Shown: one piece after another, positions 50,159-60,881 of the stretch | Position numbering within the stretch: the first letter of the stretch is position 1 | Layout of the letters: every line of letters begins with the position of its first letter | Assembly: GCA_947456855.1 (NCBI GenBank) | Contig: CANGTR010000003.1 | Coordinates: 1-64,000, forward strand | Source of the DNA: Sphingobacteriia bacterium | GTDB lineage: Bacteria > Bacteroidota > Bacteroidia > Chitinophagales > Chitinophagaceae | Direction of reading: 5' to 3' | Length of the DNA: 64,000 nucleotides | Notes under the pieces: generated by a model | Database searches by the model: none | Seen by the model: the letters and a program-made list of their open reading frames with translations, nothing else | Told to the model about the DNA's origin: nothing | Program-made: the position numbers and the translations under genes

Positions 50159-50250
50159 CATCTCATATCTCATATCTCATATCTCTTATCTAATATCTAA
50201 TATCTAATATCTAATATCTCTTATCTCTCATCTCTTATCTCTTATCTCCT
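50159..50250. repeat. Heptamer-type tandem array E
   Basis: About thirteen 7-base units (ATCTCAT, ATCTCTT, ATCTAAT and variants) fill the gap between glyA and the DUF4293 gene. On the minus strand, sense for both genes, the array reads GAGATAAGAGATAAGAGATG a few bases after the glyA TAG. Confidence 0.93.
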
Positions 50251-50254
50251 CGAT

Positions 50255-51535
50255 CTATCCCATTTCAGGATACAAAATAAATTGCTCCATGAATGCATTC
50301 ACTTGTTTTTTTACTGCGCTGATAACATTGGCGTCATCAGCATTCATCAATACATTGTCAATTACATTCACTACAAATTGCATGTGCTCTTCTTTGAAAC
50401 CTCTGGTAGTAATTGCAGGTACACCAAAACGAATACCTGAAGTAACAAATGCGCTCTTGTCATCAAATGGAACCATGTTTTTGTTGGCAGTAATATCGGC
50501 CTGAACCAAAACCTGCTCTGCTTTCTTGCCACTGATATTTTTATTGCGCAAATCAATTAGCATTAAATGGTTATCTGTTCCGCCACTGATAATATGGTAT
50601 CCTTTCTGAACAAAAGCAGCTGCCATGGCTTGTGCATTCTTCTGCACTTGTTGCTGGTAAACCAAAAACTCATCTGATAAAATTTCTCCAAAAGCAACGG
50701 CTTTGGCGGCAATCACGTGTTGAAGTGGGCCTCCTTGAATGCCAGGAAATACTGCCATATCCAATAAGTTACTCATCATTCGAATATTCCCTTTTACATC
50801 TTTAAGCCCCCATGGATTTTCAAAATCTTTATTCATCATAATGATGCCGCCTCTTGGTCCACGCAAGGTTTTGTGTGTAGTAGAAGTAACAAAATGACAA
50901 TGTTCAAATGGGCTATTCAATAATTTTTTAGCAATTAATCCTGCAGGATGTGCAATATCTGCTAAAACCAATGCGCCCACTTCATCAGCTACTTTTCTAA
51001 TGCGTGCATAATCCCAATCCCTGCTATAAGCACTAGCACCACAGTAAATTAATTTTGGTTTTACAGCTCTTGCTTGTGATTCAAGCATGTCATAATCAAT
51101 TAAACCAGTTTCTCTAACAACACCATAAAAATGAGGTTGATAGAGTTTACCGCTATAATTTACGGCACTTCCATGCGTAAGATGTCCGCCCATGCTCAAA
51201 TCCAATCCGAGTGTTGCATCTCCAGGTTGTAAAACAGCTAATGCAACCGCCGCATTTGCCTGCGCCCCACTATGTGGTTGCACATTGGCATATTCTACTC
51301 CAAAAATTTGTTTTAAACGATCTATTGCCAATTGTTCTGTTTGGTCTACTATTTCACAACCAGCATAATACCTTCTACCCGGATAGCCCTCGGCATACTT
51401 ATTGGTCATCACATTGCCCATTGCCTGCATTACCTGTAAACTGGTGAAGTTTTCTGATGCAATCAATTCAATTCCATGACGTTGTCTTTCTAATTCCTTT
51501 CGAATAAGGTCAAAAACCAAGCTATCTCTTTGCAT
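50255..51535 (-). CDS. glyA: Serine hydroxymethyltransferase
   Basis: The 426-residue PLP enzyme converts serine and tetrahydrofolate to glycine and methylene-THF. Visible are [45 protein letters not shown], the PLP lysine in [17 protein letters not shown] and [16 protein letters not shown]. Normal length and complete. The stop TAG is followed after six bases by the GAGATAA array. Confidence 0.97.
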   Translation of the reverse strand: MQRDSLVFDLIRKELERQRHGIELIASENFTSLQVMQAMGNVMTNKYAEGYPGRRYYAGCEIVDQTEQLAIDRLKQIFGVEYANVQPHSGAQANAAVALAVLQPGDATLGLDLSMGGHLTHGSAVNYSGKLYQPHFYGVVRETGLIDYDMLESQARAVKPKLIYCGASAYSRDWDYARIRKVADEVGALVLADIAHPAGLIAKKLLNSPFEHCHFVTSTTHKTLRGPRGGIIMMNKDFENPWGLKDVKGNIRMMSNLLDMAVFPGIQGGPLQHVIAAKAVAFGEILSDEFLVYQQQVQKNAQAMAAAFVQKGYHIISGGTDNHLMLIDLRNKNISGKKAEQVLVQADITANKNMVPFDDKSAFVTSGIRFGVPAITTRGFKEEHMQFVVNVIDNVLMNADDANVISAVKKQVNAFMEQFILYPEMG

Positions 51536-51722
51536 GTAAAATATTTTTGCGAAGTTAATTCAAGGAGTATACCGAACCTCAATTAAAATAAGCATTTTTT
51601 ACCATGATTTCCCCACAATAGTTGGTTAATTCGGCTTATTTGCTATTTTCACAGTCCATTTGGCTTTTGTGTGACTTGTACATGTTAATTATTGTGTCAT
51701 TTGGATTGATAAAGAACCAAAA

Positions 51723-52715
51723 ATGAAAGCAATTATACCCGTTGCTGGTGCTGGAACCAAACTCAGGCCACATACCTATACTCAACCTAAGGCCCTTATT
51801 CCTATTGCAGGTAAAACGATTCTAAGTTTTATTGTAGATCAATTGAGGGAGGCTGGTATTCATGAATTTATTTTTATCGTGGGATATTTGGGAGAAAAAA
51901 TTCAGGATTATGTAAAACATACGTATCCAGAACTAACCACCCATTTTGTATTCCAAAATGAAAGACATGGCACAGGGCATGCCATTGAATTAACTAAATC
52001 CATAGTTGGATCAGATGAGGTGTTTGTGGTATTGGGCGACACCATTTGCGAATACGATGTGCAAGAAGTAGTGAATAGCCCTTATAGTATGCTGGGTATA
52101 AAAAAAGTAGACGACCCAAGAAATTTCGGAGTTGCTTCTATCAATGAAGAAGGCTTTATAGACCAAGTAGTGGAGAAACCTGCTATTCCGAAAAGCAATA
52201 TGGCGTTAGTAGGGTTATACAAAATAAAAGAAACCCATTTTTTGTTTGAATGCCTGCACTCTTTGTTTATACAAGACATCAAAACACAGGGAGAGTATAA
52301 TTTAACGGATGCCCTCGATTGTATGATTAAGCGTGGAGCTCAGTTTAAACCCTTCAAAGTAAAGAGTTGGTTTGATTGCGGGAAAAAAGAATCTTTATTA
52401 GAGAGCAATGCAACTTTATTAAAGAAAATTGGCGGCAATACAGAATACGATCATGGGTATTTAAATACCATTATCATTCCGCCAGTGAGTATTGGAGTTG
52501 GTTGCGATATATCAAATTCAATTATTGGCCCGCATGTAGCCATTGGGGCAAATACCAGTATTAAACATTCCATTGTTCGGGATAGTATTATTGGTTCCTA
52601 TACCAATTTATTTGAAGTTGTTTTAGATAACTCTTTGATTGGAAGTGATGCATCTGTGAAAGGGCTAAGCAGGAGTTTAAATATTGGCGATAATACCGAA
52701 ATTGATTTTGGTTAA
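51723..52715 (+). CDS. Sugar-phosphate nucleotidyltransferase with C-terminal hexapeptide domain
   Basis: The 330-residue protein has an N-terminal nucleotidyltransferase domain (MKAIIPVAGAGTKLRPHTYT, PKALIPIAGKTILSFIVDQL, VVLGDTICEYD, VEKPAIPKSNMALVGLYKI) and a left-handed helix from about 245 to 325. It makes NDP-sugars from sugar-1-phosphates, probably glucose- or glucosamine-type; the nucleotide and sugar cannot be told. The G-x-G-T-R pattern reads GAGTKLRP here. The 187-base upstream gap has no clear -7 box. Confidence 0.9.
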   Translation: MKAIIPVAGAGTKLRPHTYTQPKALIPIAGKTILSFIVDQLREAGIHEFIFIVGYLGEKIQDYVKHTYPELTTHFVFQNERHGTGHAIELTKSIVGSDEVFVVLGDTICEYDVQEVVNSPYSMLGIKKVDDPRNFGVASINEEGFIDQVVEKPAIPKSNMALVGLYKIKETHFLFECLHSLFIQDIKTQGEYNLTDALDCMIKRGAQFKPFKVKSWFDCGKKESLLESNATLLKKIGGNTEYDHGYLNTIIIPPVSIGVGCDISNSIIGPHVAIGANTSIKHSIVRDSIIGSYTNLFEVVLDNSLIGSDASVKGLSRSLNIGDNTEIDFG

Positions 52716-52788
52716 TGTATCTGCATTTTCAATTTTGATTTTCAACAGGTTTAGCTAGTTTTATTCTTCAAAAGATAATGATCAGGAT

Positions 52789-53757
52789 ATGGATCAATTA
52801 GAATCTGCAAAACCAACATCAATTACCACGCTGTTTAATATCAAATACCCAATCATTCAAGCCGGAATGATTTGGGCTAGTGGATGGCGACTCGCAAGTG
52901 CTGTTAGCAATGCTGGTGGTTTGGGTTTGATTGGTGCTGGAAGTATGTACCCCAATGTTTTAAGAGAACATATTCAGCAATGCAAAGCTGCAACTGAAAA
53001 ACCATTTGGGGTAAATGTGCCATTATTGTATCCCAATATTGAAGAAATCATTCAAATAATTATTGAAGAAAAAGTGCCCATTGTTTTTACCAGTGCGGGC
53101 AATCCAAAAACCTATACGTCCATCTTAAAATCACATGGTATTAAAGTAGTACATGTGGTAAGTAGCAGCAAATTTGCTTTAAAATCTCAGGAAGCGGGTT
53201 GCGATGCTGTGGTTGCAGAAGGGTTTGAAGCAGGGGGGCATAATGGTCGTGAGGAAACTACTACGATGGTTTTGATACCAGCAGTTAAAGCTGCTATTGC
53301 TATTCCATTAATTGCAGCAGGTGGAATTGCAACCGGCAAACAAATGTTGGCTGCTATGGTACTTGGAGCAGATGCTGTACAAATTGGGAGCAGGTTTGTG
53401 TGTACTCCAGAAGCTTCTTCTCATGAAAATTTTAAAAATGCAGTGGTTAATGCTGCAGAAGGTGATACGCAGTTAAGCATGAAAAAACTGGTGCCAGTTC
53501 GTTTATTAAAAAATGATTTTTTTAAAATAGTGAATGAAGCAGAATTAAAAGGTGCAGATGAAAATCAATTAAAGGATATTCTAGGAAGAGCAAGGGCAAA
53601 ACGAGGTATGTTTGAAGGAGATATGGTAGAAGGAGAATTAGAAATAGGGCAGGTTTCATCGCTTATTACAACAATAAAACCTGCTGCTGATATAGTTGAA
53701 GAAATAGTAGCAGAATACAATGCTACTTTACAATCCCTTGCCAATTTTCAATTGTAA
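52789..53757 (+). CDS. Nitronate monooxygenase / FabK-like FMN enzyme
   Basis: The 322-residue TIM-barrel flavoprotein starts LFNIKYPIIQAGMIWASGWR, has AGGLGLIGAGSMYP, VVAEGFEAGGHNGREE with the catalytic-type histidine, PLIAAGGIATGKQMLAAMVL and GADAVQIGSRFVCTPEAS. The family oxidises nitronates, and close relatives act as enoyl-ACP reductases; both are possible. It follows the nucleotidyltransferase on the same strand with a 73-base gap. Confidence 0.88.
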   Translation: MDQLESAKPTSITTLFNIKYPIIQAGMIWASGWRLASAVSNAGGLGLIGAGSMYPNVLREHIQQCKAATEKPFGVNVPLLYPNIEEIIQIIIEEKVPIVFTSAGNPKTYTSILKSHGIKVVHVVSSSKFALKSQEAGCDAVVAEGFEAGGHNGREETTTMVLIPAVKAAIAIPLIAAGGIATGKQMLAAMVLGADAVQIGSRFVCTPEASSHENFKNAVVNAAEGDTQLSMKKLVPVRLLKNDFFKIVNEAELKGADENQLKDILGRARAKRGMFEGDMVEGELEIGQVSSLITTIKPAADIVEEIVAEYNATLQSLANFQL

Positions 53758-53768
53758 AAGTGGGCTTT

Positions 53769-54524
53769 TTATTTTTGTAAATAAAAAGAGTTGGCCTGCG
53801 ATAAACAGGTAACCGTTAAATCATTGATGCATACATGGGCTGGTAAGTTGGCGGTATAAAAAACAATATCTGCAACATCTTTTGCAGCCAATGCTTTGTA
53901 TCCATCATACACCATTTCGGCTTTTTGTTCATTGCCTTTGAATCTTACCAGTGAAAATTCTGTTTCAGCGGCCCCAGGATGCACTGCTGTTACTTTTATT
54001 TTATAAGGCAATAAATCAATACGCATTGATTTGCTAATTGCATCTACTGCATGTTTAGAAGCACAATAGCCATTTCCATCTTTGTATACTTCTTTGCCAG
54101 CAGTAGAGCCAATATTAATAACATGACCATTTTGCTGTTCTATAAAAATGGGTAATACAGCTTTAGTTACATACATCAAACCTTTTAGATTTGTATCAAT
54201 CATTGTATCCCAATCATCGAGAGATGCATTTTCAAAACTATCTCTTCCTAGTGCTAGTCCGGCATTGTTTACCAATACATCTATTTTTTTCCATTCTGCG
54301 GGCAATGATTCAATAGAATCAAAAACGGCTTTTCTGTCTTGTACATCAAAGCAGCATGCAAGCACTTTTATATTGAATTTATTGGAAAGTTCAAGCGACA
54401 ATTCGTTTAATCGATCGGCTCTTCTGCCAGTAATAATGCAGTTCCAACCTGCTGCTGCAAATGTTTCTGCAATGGCTTTTCCAAAACCCGATGTTGCTCC
54501 AGTAACTAAAATTGTTTTACTCAT
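53769..54524 (-). CDS. Short-chain dehydrogenase/reductase
   Basis: The 251-residue SDR has the NADP site TGATSGFGKAIAETFA, NNAGLALGRDS, and the YxxxK catalytic motif in GYCASKHAVDA with the serine in INIGSTAGK. It matches the serine/3-hydroxypropionate dehydrogenase-like (YdfG) group in general form; substrate uncertain. It follows the hydrolase by 35 bases on the same strand. Confidence 0.9.
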   Translation of the reverse strand: MSKTILVTGATSGFGKAIAETFAAAGWNCIITGRRADRLNELSLELSNKFNIKVLACCFDVQDRKAVFDSIESLPAEWKKIDVLVNNAGLALGRDSFENASLDDWDTMIDTNLKGLMYVTKAVLPIFIEQQNGHVINIGSTAGKEVYKDGNGYCASKHAVDAISKSMRIDLLPYKIKVTAVHPGAAETEFSLVRFKGNEQKAEMVYDGYKALAAKDVADIVFYTANLPAHVCINDLTVTCLSQANSFYLQK

Positions 54525-54559
54525 ATGTTGTAAAATTAATCAATCAATTAGAATATAAT

Positions 54560-55354
54560 TTAAGAAAGACATGTTTTAATGAATGACAATATCAACTGAT
54601 TTATTTCTTGTGGTGCTTCCCACATACCCATATGACCAACACGTTCTAAAATATGAAATTCAATCATTTTGGATAATTCAGCTTGTTCTTTTAGGTCTTT
54701 TAAAGGAGCTGCAATATCTTCGGTTCCTGCAATCAATAACACGGGAATTGTAGTGTTGATTAACTGCTTGGTTCTATCTGGCCTATTCATCATTGCTTGA
54801 CAATAAGCTTGTAAAGATGTATTGCTAAAACTTTTGCTTTTTTGAATCAATTCATCAACCGATTCTTCATTGTTGAATTTAAATCGTACACTAAATAAAT
54901 TTGGAATGGTATTTTTCAAAAAAGAATAACCACCATATTCTTCAATGATATCAATGCTTTTTAACCTGTTTTTTTTCTTCTCTTCGCTATCGGGATATGC
55001 TGTTGAGTGAATTAAGCCAAATCCTTTGAGGTATTGCGGATATTTTTCGGCAAATGCTAAGGTGATATATCCGCCCATGCTATGGCCTAATAGAATACAT
55101 TCGGTAATTTTTTCTTTCTCTAATAACAATTGAATATCATCAGCCATGTCTTCAATGCTTAAAGTTGATTTGCCTTGCATTAAAGGGGATGAACCTGTTC
55201 CCTGAAGATTAGGAATAATAAGTAGACAAAAGTCTTTTAAAACAACTATTTGATTGTTCCAAATAGTATTGTCTTCACCAAATCCATGTAATAAAATAAC
55301 CGGAAATCCTTGGCCGTATGTATTGTATTGCAATGTTGTTTGGTTATGATTCAT
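54560..55354 (-). CDS. Alpha/beta-fold hydrolase
   Basis: The 264-residue protein has the HG oxyanion LLHGFGEDNTIWNNQI, nucleophile in LLGHSMGGYITLAFAEKYP, acid in LIAGTEDIAAP and histidine in RVGHMGMWEAP. There is no signal peptide. Fold is certain; substrate is not. It lies between lnt and the SDR on the same strand, so joint transcription is likely. Confidence 0.9.
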   Translation of the reverse strand: MNHNQTTLQYNTYGQGFPVILLHGFGEDNTIWNNQIVVLKDFCLLIIPNLQGTGSSPLMQGKSTLSIEDMADDIQLLLEKEKITECILLGHSMGGYITLAFAEKYPQYLKGFGLIHSTAYPDSEEKKKNRLKSIDIIEEYGGYSFLKNTIPNLFSVRFKFNNEESVDELIQKSKSFSNTSLQAYCQAMMNRPDRTKQLINTTIPVLLIAGTEDIAAPLKDLKEQAELSKMIEFHILERVGHMGMWEAPQEINQLILSFIKTCLS

Positions 55355-55378
55355 TTGTTGATTTGAATGAGCATGAAA

Positions 55379-56953
55379 TTAAATGAATCGTTTTTTTATA
55401 AAATTATAAATAAAAAACAGTGCCAATAACAATGTGCCCAAAAGTCCAGTCAGCAATATATAATCTCCGTACTTAACATAGAAAGTGATTTTATTGTTGA
55501 GTGGGATATTGTATTTAATGATTGCAGCTTTATTCCAAGGCTGTTGTTCTACAATTTGGCCAACGTCATTGATGATTGCTGAAATACCCGTGTTGGCGCT
55601 TCTTGCAACCCATCTTCTTGTTTCGATGGCCCGTAATCTAGCATAAGACAAATGTTGTTTATGCCCGGGTGTATTGCCCCACCAACCATCATTGGTAATG
55701 ATGGTTAATAAGTTGGCTCCTTGTTGAACATAACTGTTTACATATTCGCCATAAATGCTCTCGTAACAAATAATGGGAGCCGAAACAATTCCAGTTCCAG
55801 CCATTTTGAAAACAGCCGAATTGGTTGATTTCCCATAACCACCTGTGCTTCCACCAAATTGTTCAAACACCGGGCTCATGAATCGCAGAAAAGAAGGCAA
55901 TGATTCAACACCTGGCACCAATTTGCTTTTATTGTATAGTTGAATGGGTTCACCTGCTTTAATGGCAATGGCCGCATTGAATGCATCATAATACATTCCA
56001 GAAGAACTCGTATGTGCAGTAGGCGTTTCTTTTACAGCCCCATAATTTTTAAAAGTTTCTATACCTGAAAGAATGGTAATCGTTGGATGCTGTTTTGCAA
56101 ATTCAAATATGGGTTGATAATAAGGATTACTGGTAATGTTTTCTTGCCATTCTGCAACACTCATGGCTGTTTCTGGCCAAATGATTAATTGCGTATTGCT
56201 ATCTATACTTGATTTTGAAAGCGAAATCAATAAATCGATTTGCTGATTCGCATTGCTTAATTCAAATTTTTGATAGGGATCTATATTGGGTTGAACAACA
56301 ATGATGTTTTTATTAGTAGCATTTTTCTCTTGATTGCTTAACACATTTTGATTAAAAATACCTGTTAGGGCAATTGGAAAAAGTAAAATCAATAATTGGA
56401 TTAGCTCAACCTTTTTTGTTCTTCGTTTATTAAGATCATGGCTGAATGCATAGCTCACTAAATTAAAGTACAATACCAATAAGCTTCCTCCACCAACTCC
56501 TGTATATTCATACCATTGCACATAGCTGGGATGACTTGCAAATACATTGCCCAGTGTAAGCCAAGGCCAACTTAGCTCCCAATTCAAATGAATGTATTCA
56601 AAGCATAACCAAAATAAGCCCAATGCAACCAAAGAAAATGGTTTAGGGTATTTGGATTTACAAATGGAGTACCCCCACCAAGGTAAACACATTAATAAGC
56701 TATTGGCTATGATGGCAGCGATAGCTCCTACACTTGTTGAATTCCAAAGCCACCAAGTGGTGGAGGTATTCCAGATAAGCATGGTGATAAATGTGTAACC
56801 AAATAGTTCTTTTGGGCTTTTTGTATGATCTGCAACAAAAAGCAGTGGAACAAAAGCAATAAAAATCAAAAGGGTTAAATACGAATTAGGCCATGCAGCA
56901 AAAAGCAGCAAACCCGAAAGCACAGAGAGTCCAAGCTTATGTATTTTTTTCAA
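55379..56953 (-). CDS. lnt: Apolipoprotein N-acyltransferase
   Basis: The 524-residue membrane enzyme adds the third acyl chain to lipoproteins. About six N-terminal helices (1-205) precede a nitrilase-like domain with the Glu in WPETAMSVAEW, Lys in YNKSKLVPGVE and Cys in APIICYESIYGEY. A C-terminal helix anchors it. It sits 20 bases downstream of guaB on the same strand. Confidence 0.95.
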   Translation of the reverse strand: MKKIHKLGLSVLSGLLLFAAWPNSYLTLLIFIAFVPLLFVADHTKSPKELFGYTFITMLIWNTSTTWWLWNSTSVGAIAAIIANSLLMCLPWWGYSICKSKYPKPFSLVALGLFWLCFEYIHLNWELSWPWLTLGNVFASHPSYVQWYEYTGVGGGSLLVLYFNLVSYAFSHDLNKRRTKKVELIQLLILLFPIALTGIFNQNVLSNQEKNATNKNIIVVQPNIDPYQKFELSNANQQIDLLISLSKSSIDSNTQLIIWPETAMSVAEWQENITSNPYYQPIFEFAKQHPTITILSGIETFKNYGAVKETPTAHTSSSGMYYDAFNAAIAIKAGEPIQLYNKSKLVPGVESLPSFLRFMSPVFEQFGGSTGGYGKSTNSAVFKMAGTGIVSAPIICYESIYGEYVNSYVQQGANLLTIITNDGWWGNTPGHKQHLSYARLRAIETRRWVARSANTGISAIINDVGQIVEQQPWNKAAIIKYNIPLNNKITFYVKYGDYILLTGLLGTLLLALFFIYNFIKKRFI

Positions 56954-56973
56954 ACAAGTTTATTTTGAAGTAG

Positions 56974-58473
56974 TTATTTCCTACTATAATTAGGCGCTTC
57001 TTTGGTAATATCAATATCATGTGCATGGCTTTCTTTCATACCTGCATTGGTGATTTTGATGAAAGTTGCTTTTTGTAATGCTTCAATATTTTTTGCACCA
57101 CAATAACCCATTCCAGATCTTAATCCCCCAACGTATTGATAAATGATTTCACTCAAACTTCCTTTGTATGCAACCCTACCCTCAATTCCTTCTGGAACAA
57201 ATTTCTTGATATCGGCTTCTACATCCTGAAAATACCTGTCACCACTACCTTGGCTCATGGCACCTAAACTTCCCATACCTCTATATTCTTTGAATTTCCT
57301 TCCTTCATATATAATGGTATCGCCAGGGCTTTCTTCAACTCCTGCAAAAACACTTCCCATCATCACCATATTGGCACCAGCTGCCAATGCTTTTACCATA
57401 TCTCCTGTATACCTGATACCGCCATCTGCAATTACTGGAATGCCCATCGATTTAAGTGCAGATGCAGCTTCCATAACAGCGGTAAGCTGAGGAACTCCTG
57501 CTCCTGCAACAATTCTTGTAGTACAAATAGAACCTGGTCCGATGCCCACTTTAACGCAGTTGGCTCCAGCAGCTGCTAATGCTTTTGCACCTGCAGCAGT
57601 TCCCACATTTCCTGCAATGATTTGTAATTGTTTGAAATTTTTTCTCAATGCTTTCAATGCTTCAATTACTCCTTTGCTATGGCCATGGGCACTATCCAAC
57701 GTAACAACATCAACACCTACTTGTTGCAAGGCATAGGCACGATCCATTAAATCTTTGGTTATGCCTAAAGCTGCACCTGCAAGCAATCTTCCAAGATTGT
57801 CTTTAACTGCGTTGGGGAAATTCCGAATTTGTAAAATATCTCTGTAGGTGATCAAACCAATCAGCTTACCTTGTTTATTTACAACAGGTAGCTTTTCGAT
57901 TTTATAATTTTGAAGTATTTTTTCTGCTTTTTTAAGGTCGGTACCTTCTGGTGCAGTAATGAGGTTTTCTTTGGTCATTACTTCTTTTACTTTGCGCTTT
58001 TTATCCGATTCAAAACGCAGGTCTCTGTTGGTTAAGATGCCTACCAATTTGCCTCCACCATCAACTATTGGAATACCACCAATTTTATTTTCTTTCATTA
58101 AAAACAATGCATCACCAATGGTAGCATCCACCAATAAAGTAATTGGATCGATAATCATTCCGCTTTCACTGCGTTTAACCTTACGCACTTGTTCGGCCTG
58201 TTTTTCGATGGACATGTTTTTGTGTAAAATACCTAAACCGCCTTCTCTTGCAAGTGCAATGGCCAAATTGGCTTCTGTAACAGTATCCATTGCAGCGGAT
58301 AAAATAGGCACATTTAAAATGATGTCTTTGGTTAAATGAGCACTGATGTTAACTTCTCTAGGAAGTACTTCGCTGAATGCAGGCATCAGCAGAACATCGT
58401 CAAAAGTAAGTCCCTCGCCAAATAAACGGGAGCTGTTTTTGCTTTTTGTGGAGCGGTTGAGGTTTGTTGCCAT
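56974..58473 (-). CDS. guaB: IMP dehydrogenase
   Basis: The enzyme makes XMP from IMP in GTP synthesis. From ATG 58473 ([10 protein letters not shown]) it is 499 residues, normal with a CBS pair (about 100-215). Motifs are [29 protein letters not shown], the catalytic cysteine in [18 protein letters not shown], and the flap [12 protein letters not shown] followed by [12 protein letters not shown] longer frame reaches 58497 but is not family-like. An exact -7 box (58506-58513) lies 32 bases upstream. Confidence 0.97.
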   Translation of the reverse strand: MATNLNRSTKSKNSSRLFGEGLTFDDVLLMPAFSEVLPREVNISAHLTKDIILNVPILSAAMDTVTEANLAIALAREGGLGILHKNMSIEKQAEQVRKVKRSESGMIIDPITLLVDATIGDALFLMKENKIGGIPIVDGGGKLVGILTNRDLRFESDKKRKVKEVMTKENLITAPEGTDLKKAEKILQNYKIEKLPVVNKQGKLIGLITYRDILQIRNFPNAVKDNLGRLLAGAALGITKDLMDRAYALQQVGVDVVTLDSAHGHSKGVIEALKALRKNFKQLQIIAGNVGTAAGAKALAAAGANCVKVGIGPGSICTTRIVAGAGVPQLTAVMEAASALKSMGIPVIADGGIRYTGDMVKALAAGANMVMMGSVFAGVEESPGDTIIYEGRKFKEYRGMGSLGAMSQGSGDRYFQDVEADIKKFVPEGIEGRVAYKGSLSEIIYQYVGGLRSGMGYCGAKNIEALQKATFIKITNAGMKESHAHDIDITKEAPNYSRK

Positions 58474-58505
58474 GTGCAAAGATAGTCTTGTGACCAAATT
58501 CCCTC

Positions 58506-58513
58506 CAAAAATA
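58506..58513 (-). promoter_or_regulatory. -7 box (TANNTTTG) of guaB
   Basis: Minus-strand TATTTTTG matches exactly, 32 bases before the guaB ATG. A second exact match at 58477-58484 lies too close to the ATG to serve. Confidence 0.55.
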
Positions 58514-58520
58514 TTTATAG

Positions 58521-58528
58521 TAACTTTG
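58521..58528 (+). promoter_or_regulatory. -7 box (TANNTTTG) of the MFS gene
   Basis: TAACTTTG matches exactly, 30 bases before the ATG at 58559. It lies 7 bases from the divergent guaB box. Confidence 0.6.
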
Positions 58529-58558
58529 CTGCTTTCCTAAAATGGATAGTTCCAAACA

Positions 58559-59761
58559 ATGTCTGTATTAAAGCCTACTGCAACAACACCTTATTTTACT
58601 TTTCAGTTTGCGCTACTTTGTTTGAGTAATTTCTTGTTTGCCACCAGTTTTAATATGATGATTCCTGAATTGCCAGGGTATCTTACTTTATTGGGTGGTG
58701 CCGAATACAAAGGGTTGATTATTGCTTTATTTACTTTAATGGCGGGATTGTCAAGACCATTCAGCGGCAAGCTAACCGATACAATAGGCAGGGTTCCAGT
58801 GATGATTTTTGGCTCCTTGGTTTGTGTAATATGCAGCTTGCTCTATCCTTTGCTTACCTCAGTTGTTGGATTTTTATTCCTTCGATTTTTACATGGGTTT
58901 TCAACCGGATTCAAGCCAACGGCAACATCAGCATATGGTGCAGATGTGGTGCATGAATCTAGAAGGGGAGAAGCATTGGGGGCACTATCTATTGGCTATA
59001 CTTTGGGATCTTCAGCCGGGCCTATGATCGGCAGTTATTTAGTAGACTATTTTAGTTATAACGTCATGTTTTATGTATCTGCAGGATTTGCACTTGCATC
59101 TGTAGGAATTTTATACAATGTAAAAGAAACTTTAAAAGACCCACAGCCATTTAAGCTACAATTATTGACAATCAATAAAACAGAAATATTTGAAAAAACT
59201 ACATGGAGGCCAGCGCTCATTACTTTACTCTTGTGTTTTTCTATTGGAACGATCTTAACCATTGCGCCTGATTTAAGTGAACATTTGGGATTGCATAATA
59301 AAGGATTGTTTTTTGCATTTTTTACAGTTGCTTCTTTACTCATAAGGGTACTTGCTGCTAAAGTTTCGGATCGATTCGGAAGGGTGCCTGTATTAATCGT
59401 ATCTTCTTTTGTATTGGTGATCGCATTAATTGTTTTGGCATTTTCCAATTCGGTTGTATTAATGATGATTGGTTCTGTTGTTTATGGGTTGAGTTGGGGC
59501 ATCAATAGCCCCGCCTTAAGTGCATGGACGGTAGATCTTTGTGCTCCAGAAAATAGGGGGAAAGCCATTGCCTCAATGTATATCGCATTAGAGATTGGAA
59601 TAGGAGCAGGGGCCATTTTTTCTGCATGGATTTACAATAACAATGCGCAGTATTTTACCTATGCATTTTTATTGCCTGGTTTTTTTGCATTGCTTGCATT
59701 TGGCTTACTTATTCGGTGGCATAATTCAGCTAAACCAAAGCAATTTTCTTCCCCGGAATAG
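58559..59761 (+). CDS. MFS transporter
   Basis: The 400-residue protein has twelve predicted helices in two halves. The MFS motif A is seen in GLSRPFSGKLTDTIGRVPVM and the second-half copy in AAKVSDRFGRVPVLIVSS. Drug or metabolite efflux is typical; substrate is unknown. The gene is divergent from guaB and overlaps dprA by 32 bases at the 3' end. Confidence 0.9.
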   Translation: MSVLKPTATTPYFTFQFALLCLSNFLFATSFNMMIPELPGYLTLLGGAEYKGLIIALFTLMAGLSRPFSGKLTDTIGRVPVMIFGSLVCVICSLLYPLLTSVVGFLFLRFLHGFSTGFKPTATSAYGADVVHESRRGEALGALSIGYTLGSSAGPMIGSYLVDYFSYNVMFYVSAGFALASVGILYNVKETLKDPQPFKLQLLTINKTEIFEKTTWRPALITLLLCFSIGTILTIAPDLSEHLGLHNKGLFFAFFTVASLLIRVLAAKVSDRFGRVPVLIVSSFVLVIALIVLAFSNSVVLMMIGSVVYGLSWGINSPALSAWTVDLCAPENRGKAIASMYIALEIGIGAGAIFSAWIYNNNAQYFTYAFLLPGFFALLAFGLLIRWHNSAKPKQFSSPE

Positions 59762-60824
59762 TTTGAATAATATCCAATAATTCTAAATTCAAAACAATAC
59801 TTGCCATTTTACTACTATTGTATCCTGTTTTAATCAATAATTCATCCATCGAAAACGTTGATTGGTTTTGTAAAATTTCAATAATCGTTTGTTCTTCTTT
59901 AGAAAGTGTTTTAAATAATTCTGCTTGTTTTGTTATGGGATCTTTCTTTGTTTTCCAATTTAATGTTTCTAATAAATGTTCGGTATTGGAAAACAATATG
60001 GCCTTGTTTTCTTGAATCAATTTCAAACAACCACTGCTTTTTGGGTCGTTTAATTTACCAGGTACTGCAAATAATTCTCTGTTATAATGAAAGGCAAGAT
60101 CTGCAGTAATCATACTCCCTCCCTTTGTTGCGGTTTCAATTACAATAGTAGCATCGGCCATGCCTGCAACAATGCGATTTCTTCTGGGGAAATTGTATTT
60201 ATCAGGTTGTGTATTTAAATTGAATTCGGTTAGTAGCCCTCCATGATTTATCATATCATTTGCCAAAGATCGATGCAGTGATGGATATAAATCATCCAAT
60301 CCATGTGCAAGTACTCCGATGGTATTTTGGTGATTCCTTAGAGCAGCTTTATGTGCTATTGCATCAATTCCAAATGCTAGGCCGCTAATGATCAATGTAT
60401 TTGCAGGCAATTGTTCAACAATTCTTTCAGTAATCATTTTACCATAACTAGAATTTGTTCTTGTTCCAATAATACTGATTATGCGCTCTTCATTCAAAGA
60501 AGCGTTTCCTTTATAATATAGTAGTATTGGAGCGTCATGGCAGTTGATTAATCTTTGTGGATATTCATTGTTGAAAATGAATAAGGGTTTTATAGAATGC
60601 TTTTCTATAAAATTAATTTCTTCGTCAACTCGTTTAAAATCATTCCAAGCAATTATTTTATTAGCACTCCATTCGCCAATTCCTTCAATCTGACAAAGTT
60701 CTTTTTTGTTTGCTTTGAAAATGTCTTTAGCATTTACAAAATGTTCCAATAATTTTTTTTGTGAAACAGGGCCAATGGTCGGAACCATGGTAAGTGCAAT
60801 CTGATACTTTAAATCTGGATGCAT
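59730..60824 (-). CDS. dprA: DNA-processing protein A
   Basis: The 364-residue protein loads RecA on incoming single-stranded DNA in natural transformation. It has an N-terminal helix-hairpin region (MVPTIGPVSQKKLLEHF, CQIEGIGEWSANKII), the Rossmann core (SIIGTRTNSSYGKMITERI, ISGLAFGIDAIAHKAAL, FPRRNRIVAGMADATIVIET) and a C-terminal winged helix. Complete. It is convergent on and overlaps the MFS gene. Confidence 0.95.
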   Translation of the reverse strand: MHPDLKYQIALTMVPTIGPVSQKKLLEHFVNAKDIFKANKKELCQIEGIGEWSANKIIAWNDFKRVDEEINFIEKHSIKPLFIFNNEYPQRLINCHDAPILLYYKGNASLNEERIISIIGTRTNSSYGKMITERIVEQLPANTLIISGLAFGIDAIAHKAALRNHQNTIGVLAHGLDDLYPSLHRSLANDMINHGGLLTEFNLNTQPDKYNFPRRNRIVAGMADATIVIETATKGGSMITADLAFHYNRELFAVPGKLNDPKSSGCLKLIQENKAILFSNTEHLLETLNWKTKKDPITKQAELFKTLSKEEQTIIEILQNQSTFSMDELLIKTGYNSSKMASIVLNLELLDIIQTIPGKKIALV

Positions 60825-60881
60825 GCATTTGTTTCATCCAAAATGCATCAATTTCTGATAAATTGATTAGGTATTTATACC

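Noticed and set aside
59071-59448. Minus-strand open frame inside the MFS gene
   Set aside because: It is the complement of a well-supported transporter and has no motif of its own.
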